Assembly: GCF_000686725.1 (NCBI RefSeq)
Contig: NZ_JMLK01000006.1
Coordinates: 326,302 to 390,301 of the forward strand
Reading direction: 5' to 3'
From: Clostridium akagii DSM 12554
Lineage (GTDB): Bacteria > Bacillota > Clostridia > Clostridiales > Clostridiaceae
Length of the DNA stretch: 64,000 nucleotides
Made by a program: the position numbers and the translations under genes. Shown here piece after piece: positions 52,345-61,408 of this stretch. The notes under the pieces were generated by a model, which made no database searches, was not told the origin of the DNA, and saw only the letters and a list, made by a program, of their open reading frames with translations. Each line of letters begins with the position of its first letter. Position 1 is the stretch's first letter.

Positions 52345-53322
52345 TTATAAAAGTCTTCTTCCTTTAAAAATGTACCTAGGATCTATTTGAACTTTACACA
52401 TTTTTTTTACTATATGTCCTGCATAACGTATGCTGCAAGCACCACAAACACCTTCACCACAACACATTTTTGCATTATTACAACATGCAAAATTAACATT
52501 GTCATCTGAAAATTCAAGAATTTTACTTATTAATATGTCTGTAACTGAGCAGTAAATGAGATTTACCTTGTTTTCATACTGTTTTATAATTTCCTTTGCT
52601 TCAATAGATAAATCACTATTGGCGAGCAAAGTGCATTCAATTATATCAGCATTACACATTTCTAAATATTTTTTAGTATAAATATTTTTATAATTTGATT
52701 TATCAATAACTACAACAATCTTATTACCACTAGAATATAGCTTTCTCATAACAGGAATCATAGGTGCCATGCCAATTCCACCAGCTATTAATAGAGAAAT
52801 ACCATCCTTGCATTTATTTATATTTTTAAGTCCCAGAACACCATTCCAATAGGGACCCTTTATAGCCATATTATCATTTTCTTCTAATAGATTAATGCTC
52901 TTTGTTTTTACCCCCTTTAGTTCAATTACTATTTTAACTAAATTTTCCTCGGGCAATGTTTCCATAATTGAAATAGGTGAATCAAAATAGCCGTTACTCT
53001 TTGGATTTCTCACAAAAATAAAGCTACCAGGGATAGATAATTCCTGTACTAGCTTATGGGTGCATAATATAGTGAAACAAACAAGATTTTCATCAAGTAT
53101 TTCCTTATTTATTATTTTTGAAAGCGATACCTTCCTCAAAGTTTTTGCTTTGTTGTTATTCCAATCATATTCTTGAAAAATACAAACTCCTTTCCAATTA
53201 GTGCAGTCACAAAAATCTTTACCTTGAAGATGTGAACATAAAATGCAATCACCAGTTTCTGAAAGACTGCATGGGCAATATTCTGTACCAGCATCAATGC
53301 AGTCTTTTATTTCATAATTCAT
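52345..53322 (-). CDS. FAD/NAD-binding oxidoreductase with [2Fe-2S] site (PyrK/SudB-like)
   Basis: A 325-residue protein. An N-terminal Cys cluster (CPCSLSETGDCILCSHLQGK, FCDC) may hold a metal or Fe-S centre. An FAD domain follows (NPKSNGYFDSPISIME), then an NAD domain (LLIAGGIGMAPMIPVMRKLY), then a C-terminal [2Fe-2S] motif CCGEGVCGACSIRY. It resembles electron-transfer subunits of dihydroorotate or sulfide dehydrogenases. Its usual catalytic partner is reduced to a stump just downstream, so its present role is doubtful. ATG with GGAGG at the right distance. Confidence 0.8.
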   Translation of the reverse strand: MNYEIKDCIDAGTEYCPCSLSETGDCILCSHLQGKDFCDCTNWKGVCIFQEYDWNNNKAKTLRKVSLSKIINKEILDENLVCFTILCTHKLVQELSIPGSFIFVRNPKSNGYFDSPISIMETLPEENLVKIVIELKGVKTKSINLLEENDNMAIKGPYWNGVLGLKNINKCKDGISLLIAGGIGMAPMIPVMRKLYSSGNKIVVVIDKSNYKNIYTKKYLEMCNADIIECTLLANSDLSIEAKEIIKQYENKVNLIYCSVTDILISKILEFSDDNVNFACCNNAKMCCGEGVCGACSIRYAGHIVKKMCKVQIDPRYIFKGRRLL

Positions 53323-54126
53323 AAATAAACCTCCGACAATAGATCTTAAATGCTTACTATTAGCATATTTTTGTGCAGTGAATAATGTTACAAATATATA
53401 AATACAGTAAATAGCTTCATGGGTATGTACACTGAAGATATTAAGATATGGAGCGTGAGCTTGTAGATGTTGCATACATAATAAGGTAATAGGTGTGTGC
53501 TAAATGTCTGTCATCAAGGGATTGACTTGTTGGGAAACTAAATATCAAAGAACGTAGCATGTCAGTAAATTCATAAATTGGTTAGTTATCAAATCACGAC
53601 TGAATGGAACGATAAAAAGATGAATACAAGTATAAAATCTAAACAGATTGAAAGATAGTTTAAATGTTCTGTATTAGGATTGTGAGGTAAGATAGGTACA
53701 AATCATTATATTGAAAACATTTAAAAAATAAGTAATCATTTTAAATAAACAAGGTGGAATTAAAAAGAGAATGCCTAGAGACGAGATCTTTAGGATTACC
53801 CTTAATAAAAACAAGTTGTAAAATTTATAATCAACGTTGATACGATTGTATTATGTTCAATAAAACTTAAAACGTACACTAGAATATTAAGTATGCTATG
53901 TATGAAAAATACGAAATGTATTTTTCAGCACATTCTAAAAAAAGAGTATAACCTCCTAAAAAAACATATTATAGTTATTAACAACATATAAAATTACTAT
54001 ACAATACATAAAATTCAGGGGTTTTCAGATGAATTGATTATAATCTCTTAATTATATTAATGTAATTTAAAATAGTATACTCTGCATATATATAATTAGT
54101 ATATATAAATGTGAGGTGAATTAAAA
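53323..54126. other. 0.8-kb gap
   Basis: No intact gene. The first 200 bases hold the leftward promoter of the flavoprotein; 53500-53780 is a featureless AT-rich stretch; 53835-53970 is a longer repeat block matching 49815-49955. Confidence 0.45.
53904..53940 (-). repeat. Dispersed hairpin, copy J, within a duplicated block
   Basis: Minus strand AGAATGTGCTGAAAAATACA then TTTCGTATTTTTC. The stem is partly kept. Both flanks align with copy H. Confidence 0.6.
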
Positions 54127-54165
54127 ATTAAAAGTATAATTAAGTTAATTAAAATCATAATAAAT

Positions 54166-54933
54166 ATGTTTATAGCTATAGTATTGTTAATGTTTATAGC
54201 GATTTTTGTAATATTTAACCCTATAAAGAACACTACAGAGAGTAATCAGAAGATAATTCCTTTTAAGTTAAGTAACAGCAGTATTACTCTTGGCAAGAAT
54301 AATGGTACTCCAGACTTAAATGTAGCTAAATCATTAAATGCATCAACTGCCAGTAATTCTAATCTTAATTGCCAGGAAATACTTAATAGAGCGAAATCAA
54401 TGGTTGAAATAAAGTGGTCTCCTAAATATAACATAATAGATAGATATGGTTCCTACGTGTTTATTAAGGGGAGGTCTTATTATGGAATACCATATAGTAT
54501 GAATTATTATCAGGTATCTTCAGTTAACGATTTTTTATCAAAGATTAATAATAGTAAAAAATTATATGGAAATGATTGCTCAGGTTTTGTTAGTGCAGCA
54601 TGGGGAATAAGTAGACAAACTACACTGACTTTATTTAATGCGGTTAAGAATGACAGTAAAATTGATGGAAAAACTGTAAGTGAGATTTCATGGAATGATC
54701 TAAGAACTGGAGATGCATTGCTCATTGATAATGGAAAAGGGGAAGGACACATTATGTTATATATTAACGCAGATAGCAAAGATGGTGATAAATTAAATGT
54801 ATATGAACAAGATGTACAAACTATAATTCCTTTTGAGCCACTACCAGTAGCAAGAAAGGATGTTAGAAATAAGGAGACACTAATGAAAGATGGGTATATT
54901 CCTATTAGATTATTGATAGCGCCATCTATATAG
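54166..54933 (+). CDS. Membrane-anchored NlpC/P60-like cell-wall peptidase
   Basis: A 255-residue protein. The N-terminal membrane segment is MFIAIVLLMFIAIFVIF. The catalytic domain has Cys138 in GNDCSGFVSAAWG, His195 in GEGHIMLYI and a probable third residue Glu214. It would cut peptide stems of peptidoglycan. This ATG has no ribosome site. In frame 13 codons earlier an ATT (54127) lies eight bases after GAGGTG and adds a basic stretch (IKSIIKLIKIIIN) typical before a signal anchor, so the true start may be that ATT. Confidence 0.75.
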   Translation: MFIAIVLLMFIAIFVIFNPIKNTTESNQKIIPFKLSNSSITLGKNNGTPDLNVAKSLNASTASNSNLNCQEILNRAKSMVEIKWSPKYNIIDRYGSYVFIKGRSYYGIPYSMNYYQVSSVNDFLSKINNSKKLYGNDCSGFVSAAWGISRQTTLTLFNAVKNDSKIDGKTVSEISWNDLRTGDALLIDNGKGEGHIMLYINADSKDGDKLNVYEQDVQTIIPFEPLPVARKDVRNKETLMKDGYIPIRLLIAPSI

Positions 54934-55117
54934 AAATGATTATAGTAATAACTAAAGCTAAGAGCTGCGAAGGTGATTTTCACCCAGAATAAAAATAATG
55001 GATGAATTTGAAAAAATGAGGTATAATTATGCCGTGTAAACTCCATTTTGGATATGTGTATACACAACAACACAAGGTTGCAAAAATCATCTAAATTTTA
55101 AGTAAGGAGCTATATTT

Positions 55118-55951
55118 ATGCTGAAAATAAACAGACAACAAAAACGCAAAAAAAAGATAACGATAATAGTAGTACTATTATTATTAATTTGTACAGGTAC
55201 CGCAATTACTTTATTATGTAAAGCAAATAATAAAAAGCAAGCTGTAAAAACATTTAAACCTAAACATAGTAATACTTCTAGAATGAATAACCGTGAAAGT
55301 ATTATACCTAGAAGTACTAGTGAAAATCAGTCAGGAGGACAGTACACGCCTTGGACAGCTAAGAGAACCGACGGTACAAAAATTGCTTATTTAACTTTTG
55401 ATGATGGTCCGTCTGTTAACACTGAAAAAATATTAAAGATATTAAATCAAAATAGTATAAAAGCAAGTTTCTTTCTAATAGGTAAAAATGCTGAAAATTA
55501 TAGTAATTTAGTAAGAGAAGAATTTGCTGATGGAGAAGTGGTGGGAAATCATACTTATAGTCATCAGTTAAACTATAAAGAAGGACCTTCAATTTTTGTG
55601 AATGATATAAATAAATGTGAAGAAGTTTTAAAGTCTATATTAGGTCAAAATTATAACTTAAAACTTGTTAGATTTCCAGGAGGTTCTTTCGGGCCTAAAT
55701 TAGTCCCTTTTAGAGATGCAGTTACTAAATCAGGGTATAGATTTATTGATTGGAATGATGAAATAGGTGATGCAGATGGATATAATTTGCCTGTTACAAC
55801 TTTATTAAATAATCTAAAAAAATATACTACACAAAATACTGTTGTAATTTTAATGCATGATGCTGGTGCAAAAACAACAACGGTACAAGCTCTCCCTCAA
55901 ATAATTCAATACTTAAAATCAAAAGGATATGGCTTTGATACTTTACAGTAG
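55118..55951 (+). CDS. Membrane-anchored polysaccharide deacetylase
   Basis: A 277-residue protein with an N-terminal anchor (ITIIVVLLLLICTGTAITLL), a disordered linker, and a NodB domain: LTFDDGPS (about residues 91-98), NHTYSHQL, RFPGGSF and VILMHDAG. The Asp-His-His metal site is complete. It removes acetyl groups from peptidoglycan or another glycan, often giving lysozyme resistance. AAGGAG precedes the ATG. Confidence 0.92.
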   Translation: MLKINRQQKRKKKITIIVVLLLLICTGTAITLLCKANNKKQAVKTFKPKHSNTSRMNNRESIIPRSTSENQSGGQYTPWTAKRTDGTKIAYLTFDDGPSVNTEKILKILNQNSIKASFFLIGKNAENYSNLVREEFADGEVVGNHTYSHQLNYKEGPSIFVNDINKCEEVLKSILGQNYNLKLVRFPGGSFGPKLVPFRDAVTKSGYRFIDWNDEIGDADGYNLPVTTLLNNLKKYTTQNTVVILMHDAGAKTTTVQALPQIIQYLKSKGYGFDTLQ

Positions 55952-55987
55952 GAATGTCACAAATATTTGCTATAAAAACAACAACAA

Positions 55988-56020
55988 AGGTATAGTCAAG
56001 TTAATCTAGCTATACCTGAA
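55988..56020 (-). terminator. Terminator of the DUF347 gene
   Basis: AGGTATAG and CTATACCT pair around a 14-base loop; read leftward a T-rich tail (TTTGTTGTTG) follows. Confidence 0.5.
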
Positions 56021-56098
56021 AACAATGATTCATGTACATCAGTACTTAATCTATACATATCACCAAATGGACATTGAAATGGTTCATTGTGTCCATGA

Positions 56099-56884
56099 TT
56101 ATTCATTTTTAACGGTCTTAACATCCTTACGGGTGACCGCCATGTAGCCCACAAGCCCCAAAATTATAATTGTTAAACTCAAGGTTACCCACCCAGTTCC
56201 AAGTCCAAGACCACCACGACTATGAGAAACACCCATCCAGTCTGCAAATGATGCGCCTAGGGGCCGTGTAATTATGTATGCGAACCAGTATGCGAAAATC
56301 TCATTCATACCAAACATAAAATATGCCACAGCTGGGATAGCAATCAAGATAGTAAACATCACACCAGAAAAGAAATAACCCAAGTGCATGGTTGTAGCCG
56401 TCATATCTCCTGCAGCAGTACCAAGTGAGAAAGTGGCTAATACCGCTAACCAGTAAAAAATCTCGCGATGGCAAGTATAGATGCTGTGTATAGAAAGAGT
56501 CTTCTCACTAGCATACCAGGCTAAGAAGATAATTGCCAGAGCTACCACAAAGAATATGGTGCTGACAATGTAAGGTATTCCAAACCCAACGTGCAAAACA
56601 TCTGCAACCATTGTGCCAAAAATACTTACCATGACCACGTTTAACCAGTAGAGCCATGCCACATATCGTCGTACTGAGAACTGTAGTATTAGCGAGGTTA
56701 CTAGACCAATTCCTGCCAGGGCTACTGCAATTATCGGATTTATCTGGTGGGCTAAATAGTCAGATGCCACTTCACCCATTCCAGTTGTCAATACTTTTAT
56801 AATCCAGAAGTAAAACGTAATTTCTGGAACCTTATTAAGCATACGTTGTACATGATGCATGTTGTCAGATAAAGGTTTATTCAT
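56099..56884 (-). CDS. DUF347/COG4705 membrane protein
   Basis: A 261-residue protein with seven or eight membrane segments and three internal repeats: KVLTTGMGEVASDYLAHQ, LATFSLGTAAGDMTATTMHL, and ITRPLGASFADWMGV. These G..A.D repeats define PF03988. Some homologues are linked to manganese or to metal tolerance, without proof of transport. The gene is plainly richer in G+C than its surroundings, which suggests recent transfer. GGGAGGAAAA precedes the ATG. Confidence 0.88.
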   Translation of the reverse strand: MNKPLSDNMHHVQRMLNKVPEITFYFWIIKVLTTGMGEVASDYLAHQINPIIAVALAGIGLVTSLILQFSVRRYVAWLYWLNVVMVSIFGTMVADVLHVGFGIPYIVSTIFFVVALAIIFLAWYASEKTLSIHSIYTCHREIFYWLAVLATFSLGTAAGDMTATTMHLGYFFSGVMFTILIAIPAVAYFMFGMNEIFAYWFAYIITRPLGASFADWMGVSHSRGGLGLGTGWVTLSLTIIILGLVGYMAVTRKDVKTVKNE

Positions 56885-57281
56885 TTTCTAATTTTTTCCT
56901 CCCCGAAGTTTCATTTTTCATTAGTTCATCCTATTACCTGAATGTTATAATTTTATGCTAAAGTTAATAACAAACTGTAAATAAGTTATATTTAGTAGCT
57001 TTGATGAAAGCATGTTTATTATATGTCAAACAAATGTTAAGCACAAGTAGTGTTATTACTTAACAATTTTCCTTGAAATATTTAATTATTAGTTTTGCTA
57101 AGTTCTCAAAGTGAAAGATGTGTTTGTATAAGTGTTAATAAAGAAAACAATGTATTTAATCTGTATTTAATGTAATTTTAATCTTGTTAAACTAAATTAA
57201 GATAGACTAAGGTGCAAAACATAGGATTATTTCCATAATGATGCATAATGTCAAAATATTATAGAATGAGGGGGAAATAAT
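56885..57281. other. Intergenic region
   Basis: Contains a TTAAG..CTTAA dyad (TGTTAAG/CTTAACA, about 57035-57065) and promoters for the flanking genes. No gene seen. Confidence 0.4.
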
Positions 57282-57584
57282 ATGAATATTTCATCAATAT
57301 CAAATTTAGCTAAAACAGCAGTTATGAGTAGTAAAAGCACTGGTAGTGATAAAAGTAGTAGTGCAAGTACCAGTAATGCCACTGCTACATTAGACAATCA
57401 GAAGGCATCTCTTCAGAAACAATTACAACAAGCTAATTCTAGTGGTGGAGATGCAAAAACTAGGCAAGCTAAAATCAATAAAATACAAAACCAACTACAA
57501 ACAGTTGTAACTGAAATAACACAAAAGCAATCTAGTAGCAGTTCATCAAGTTCATCACCAAATATAGTTGACGTTAAGGCTTGA
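57282..57584 (+). CDS. Ser-rich coiled-coil protein, 100 aa, FlxA-like
   Basis: A Ser/Thr-rich N-terminus, a helix-loop-helix (NQKASLQKQLQQANSSGGDA, AKINKIQNQLQTVVTEITQK) and a poly-Ser stretch before PNIVDVKA. The layout recalls FlxA-type proteins. GGGGG precedes the ATG. The end motif is shared in part with the next small gene. Confidence 0.6.
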   Translation: MNISSISNLAKTAVMSSKSTGSDKSSSASTSNATATLDNQKASLQKQLQQANSSGGDAKTRQAKINKIQNQLQTVVTEITQKQSSSSSSSSSPNIVDVKA

Positions 57585-57723
57585 AAAAAGTAAATATTGA
57601 GAATGATTTCAAAGAAAATAGCGGATAAAAATAAAATGTATCATATAAAGTTGAATGGTAAATATAAAATTATTTTACTAATCTAGCATTAATTAAAATG
57701 TTATATAGGGGGATGAGAAAATA

Positions 57724-57897
57724 ATTAATCCTATAAATAATGGGCATACTATGCAAAACATGCAGAAAATAGCTCAACAAAATACTGTAAATAGTAAAGC
57801 CACTGAAGAAGCTAATGAGAGTTCTAGTGAAAAAATAGCCGAGACGAAACAAAGTGGTACTACACCATCAACACATATAATTGATTCACTTGCTTAG
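57724..57897 (+). CDS. Small Ser-rich protein, possible ATT start
   Basis: From ATT the frame gives 57 residues (INPINNGHTMQNMQKIAQQN ... PSTHIIDSLA). GGGGG lies about 12 bases before the ATT; the first in-frame ATG is nine codons later and has no ribosome site. An ATG right after GGGGG is out of frame and stops after three codons. Composition and the C-terminal [NH]-I-[VI]-D motif resemble the preceding gene. Confidence 0.45.
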   Translation: MNPINNGHTMQNMQKIAQQNTVNSKATEEANESSSEKIAETKQSGTTPSTHIIDSLA

Positions 57898-58065
57898 AAA
57901 CATACCTATATAAAAAATACATTTTATTTATACACAAATTAAAACTAAGAACTTAAATTTTATATTATTATAATTATTTAAGCTCTTGGTTTTTAAACTA
58001 ACTTACATATAGGATGTAATAAGACATTATTAAAGCTATAAATTAATTAGGAAGGTGAAATATTA

Positions 58066-58881
58066 ATGACAATTCTACAAACTGTAATATTAGCAATTGT
58101 GCAAGGAATAACAGAATTATTTCCAATTAGTAGTGCAGGACATTCTGTGCTTACTCCATATGTTTTTAGGTGGAATCTTAATCCTGTGTTTTTGAAGGAA
58201 AAGTTTCTTCCATTAGTAGTTATGATGCATTTAGGTACGTCTATAGCACTTTTTATTTTCTTTTGGAAAGACTGGAAAGGTATAATAAAATCTATTTTTA
58301 CTAGTAGAGATTCCAAAAAGTTATTATTTCTAATTATAGTTGGAACAATTCCGGCAGCAATAATAGGTTTTGTTTTTGAAGCAAAATTCACAGTATTATT
58401 TGGTAGTGCTTTAGTAGCATCAATATTTTTAATATTAAATGGTGTTCTATTATTTGTAGGAGAAAGTGCTGCTTCAAAAGGGAAAAAAGACATAGAAGAT
58501 TTAAGTTACAGACAAGCTACTGTAATAGGATTGTTTCAGTCTTTAGCACTTATTCCGGGATTTTCAAGATCTGGAGCTAGTATTACAGCTGGTTTTTGGA
58601 TGGGACTAAAACATGAAGAGTCAGCACGTTTTTCAATGCTTCTAGCTACACCTATTATAGCAGGTGCATCAATACTTGAAATCCCCAAATTATTCAAACC
58701 AGCTAATCGACCATTGCTACAAATAGGTATTATAGGTGGAATTGCAGCAGGTATATGTGCACTTATAAGTGTTAATATATTGATGCGATGGTTTAACAAA
58801 AAGGAAATTAATGCTATGCGTCCATTTTCTTATTACTGCTGGATAGTTGGAGGATTAATTTTAATTTCACATTTTATTTAA
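58066..58881 (+). CDS. uppP: Undecaprenyl-diphosphatase
   Basis: A 271-residue membrane protein. QGITELFPISSAGH (about residues 14-27) and GFSRSGASITAGF (about 167-179) are the two catalytic motifs of the BacA/UppP family. It dephosphorylates C55-PP outside the membrane to recycle the cell-wall lipid carrier and gives bacitracin resistance. GGAAGGTG precedes the ATG. Confidence 0.95.
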   Translation: MTILQTVILAIVQGITELFPISSAGHSVLTPYVFRWNLNPVFLKEKFLPLVVMMHLGTSIALFIFFWKDWKGIIKSIFTSRDSKKLLFLIIVGTIPAAIIGFVFEAKFTVLFGSALVASIFLILNGVLLFVGESAASKGKKDIEDLSYRQATVIGLFQSLALIPGFSRSGASITAGFWMGLKHEESARFSMLLATPIIAGASILEIPKLFKPANRPLLQIGIIGGIAAGICALISVNILMRWFNKKEINAMRPFSYYCWIVGGLILISHFI

Positions 58882-58898
58882 AACTTTGTCAATTAAAC

Positions 58899-58945
58899 AG
58901 AACTGGAGGGAGCTGTATATTAGATCCCTTCAGTTCTATTGTTTT
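58899..58945. terminator. Strong terminator between convergent genes
   Basis: AGAACTGGAGGGA and TCCCTTCAGTTCT pair over 13 positions (one G-U). It serves uppP and probably the leftward gene as well. Confidence 0.8.
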
Positions 58946-59411
58946 AGATTGTTTTCTTTTCGGCATGTTGTCTATATGTAGAATACACAACAATTAAGGC
59001 AAAGCTTAAAACAGCACTTGAGGTGTTTATTAATAAGTTACTGAATGAAAATTTAATACCCGTAACATAATCTACGGTTGCATCAAGGAAGGCAAGTAAA
59101 AAAGTAATGAGAATAACGAAGATTGCTCTTTGAATAAAATCCATATCGTATGCTGCAGAATATAATATTGAGCTAAAAATAAAATATATTAAAAAGGTAA
59201 GAATACCTCTTAATAGTGCTCCACCGCCTGCAAGCATAATTCCATTTTCCATAATATCTGAAGCCAGCTCTGGTGGTGTTTTTTTAAGTGTGAATTTTAT
59301 AGCATAAATTATTAAAGAGACAGGTTCCTTTAAGGCTTCACTAATTTTACACGCACTAATTTCAACATTTTTTGGCAATCCTGACATCAGCTTTCTTCCC
59401 TTAATTTCCAT
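58944..59411 (-). CDS. Chimera: MreB C-terminus joined to a membrane domain
   Basis: A 155-residue frame. Residues 1-69 (GRKLMSGLPKNVEISACKIS ... TPPELASDIMENGIMLAGGG then ALLRG) match the last quarter of MreB/Mbl up to the GGGALLRG nucleotide-site strand. Residues 70-148 are an unrelated membrane domain with about three segments (FLIYFIFSSILYSAAYDM, AIFVILITFLLAFLDATV, SSAVLSFALIVVYSTYR). The ATG lacks a ribosome site. Either a deletion fused an mreB relic to a small membrane gene, or the membrane protein starts inside, near residue 70, behind AGAGGT. Confidence 0.7.
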   Translation of the reverse strand: MEIKGRKLMSGLPKNVEISACKISEALKEPVSLIIYAIKFTLKKTPPELASDIMENGIMLAGGGALLRGILTFLIYFIFSSILYSAAYDMDFIQRAIFVILITFLLAFLDATVDYVTGIKFSFSNLLINTSSAVLSFALIVVYSTYRQHAEKKTI

Positions 59412-59724
59412 GGTTTCATCAATATAAAATATACACTATCTTATGTGCACTTATATTAAATAAAAAGAAGATTAAAATTGGTTTAAAAAAATTAAACTAT
59501 ATTTTAATATTGGGTTGAATTTATTTTAAATATTAAAAGCAAGAAAATTTATGCAATTTAATATTTTTTATTTTAATGTTTGTTTATAACAAGATTATAA
59601 TGTGATTTTAATTTTAGCATTATATTGTATTTATTAGTGTAAAATATAAATTTTAATTTAATTTTAATCTATTTTGAAGATAATAAATAAACAAACAAAA
59701 TTGTATGAATAGAGGTAAGAAAAG
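59412..59724. other. AT-rich intergenic region
   Basis: Very AT-rich with T and A runs, between divergent genes. It must hold the promoter of the DedA operon (TTGTATGAATAGAGGTAAG precedes the ATG). No other feature seen. Confidence 0.4.
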
Positions 59725-60381
59725 ATGAGTAATTTAATTAACTTATTATTACACTTTGATAAATATTTAAATGTAATGATTCAAAATTATGGTATATGGA
59801 CATATTTTATAATATTTTTAATTATATTTTGTGAAACTGGATTGGTTGTTATACCATTTTTACCAGGAGATTCAATTTTATTTGCAACAGGAGCATTAGC
59901 GTCAAGAGGATCATTGTCCATAGCGGTATTGTTTATAGTATTCTATTTAGCAGCTGTAATTGGAGATACAGTTAACTATCATATTGGACAGAAGTTTGGG
60001 AGTAAAATTTTAAATAAAGAACATGTTAAATATATTAATAAAGATTATCTAAAAAAAGCACATATGTTCTATCTAAAGCACGGTTCAATGACTATAGCAA
60101 TAGGAAGATTTATTCCTATTATAAGGACTTTTGTACCTTTTGTTGCTGGAATAGGTGAAATGCCATATTCAAAGTTTATAATTTACAATATGCTAGGTGG
60201 ATTTTTATGGGTCATATTATTTCTAGGTGGTGGCTATTTATTTGGAAGCTTACCTTTTATAAAATATCATTTTTCATATATAATGATTGCAATTATATTA
60301 ATTTCATTAATTCCAGGAATTATTATGGTTGTCAAAGATAAAAAAAATGCAAATAATATTGATGACAGTAATATTATTTAA
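59725..60381 (+). CDS. DedA-family membrane protein
   Basis: A 218-residue protein with five or so membrane segments. FCETGLVVIPFLPGDSILFA and RFIPIIRTFVPFVAGIGEMP are the family's two re-entrant motifs with the functional E, D and R residues. DedA proteins flip undecaprenyl phosphate or phospholipids. It heads a four-gene envelope run. Confidence 0.93.
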   Translation: MSNLINLLLHFDKYLNVMIQNYGIWTYFIIFLIIFCETGLVVIPFLPGDSILFATGALASRGSLSIAVLFIVFYLAAVIGDTVNYHIGQKFGSKILNKEHVKYINKDYLKKAHMFYLKHGSMTIAIGRFIPIIRTFVPFVAGIGEMPYSKFIIYNMLGGFLWVILFLGGGYLFGSLPFIKYHFSYIMIAIILISLIPGIIMVVKDKKNANNIDDSNII

Positions 60382-60443
60382 TAAAATAATTTACTAATAT
60401 ATTTAGATTTAATTTATTTACTTACAAAGGCGAAGGAGTGTTT

Positions 60444-61334
60444 ATGAAAAATTTCAAAATTTCTATAGCAATAGTACTAATCTTAATAGACTTTTTATGT
60501 ATGTTATATATGGATCATATAGATGATAATAAAATATATATTTCAAAAATAAAAAGCAAAATTAATACTGTTAGTGTTAGTAATACTAAATATATAAATG
60601 ATATTAAATTAGATAAAATAAAGGTTATAGCACATAGGGGCATATATCTTAATGAACCTGAAAATTCCATGGATGGAATTAATGATTCTATGATTCATAG
60701 AGTTGATTATGCCGAAATTGACGTTCAACAAACCAATGATGGGGTAGTAGTTTTGATGCATGATAAAAGTTTGAAAAGGCTAACAGGATTGAATAAAATG
60801 GTTAATCAGTTAGATTACAATGAAGTTGAAAAACTAAATATAGGCTCGTATTATTCTTTTAAGTATAGATCAGAGAAAATACCAACTTTAAACCAAGTAA
60901 TAAAGAAATGTAATGGTAAAATTAAACTTATTATTGAAATCAAACCCTATGGTGATACGAAGACTTTAACTGAAAATGTTGTTAATATTATAGAAAAGAA
61001 TAAGTTTCAAAATCAATGTATGATTCATTCTTTAAGTTACAATATTCTATTATATGTGAAAAGATTAAATCCTAACATTACGACAGGTTATATAATTCAT
61101 AATCCTATAAATAATTTAACTGGATTAAATGTAAATTTTTATAGTGTTCAAGAAAATGCAGTAACAAGAAATTTAGTAATGCAAATTCATAAATCTAACA
61201 AGAAAATATACGTGTGGACAGTAGATAATAAAGTTTATATGAATGACATGTTAAAACTAAACGTGGATGGAATAATAACAGACAGACCAAGTATTCTAAT
61301 GAATAATAAAAAAGCATATATTAAAAAAATATAA
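60444..61334 (+). CDS. Membrane-anchored glycerophosphodiester phosphodiesterase
   Basis: A 296-residue protein with an N-terminal anchor (ISIAIVLILIDFLCMLYM). The GDPD domain has AHRGIYLNEPENS, YAEIDVQQTNDGVVVLMHD, and IIEIKPYGDTK, then VWTVDN near the end; the catalytic HR, E-x-D and H are present. It hydrolyses glycerophosphodiesters or lipoteichoic-acid-like polymers at the outer face. GAAGGAG precedes the ATG; an in-frame GTG six bases earlier is an alternative. Confidence 0.92.
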   Translation: MKNFKISIAIVLILIDFLCMLYMDHIDDNKIYISKIKSKINTVSVSNTKYINDIKLDKIKVIAHRGIYLNEPENSMDGINDSMIHRVDYAEIDVQQTNDGVVVLMHDKSLKRLTGLNKMVNQLDYNEVEKLNIGSYYSFKYRSEKIPTLNQVIKKCNGKIKLIIEIKPYGDTKTLTENVVNIIEKNKFQNQCMIHSLSYNILLYVKRLNPNITTGYIIHNPINNLTGLNVNFYSVQENAVTRNLVMQIHKSNKKIYVWTVDNKVYMNDMLKLNVDGIITDRPSILMNNKKAYIKKI

Positions 61335-61408
61335 TTTGAATTATTTATAACAAAGGTAAAAATTCTATTAAATAGGTCAAGAAAACATTGATAGAAAGAC
61401 GGGGGAAA

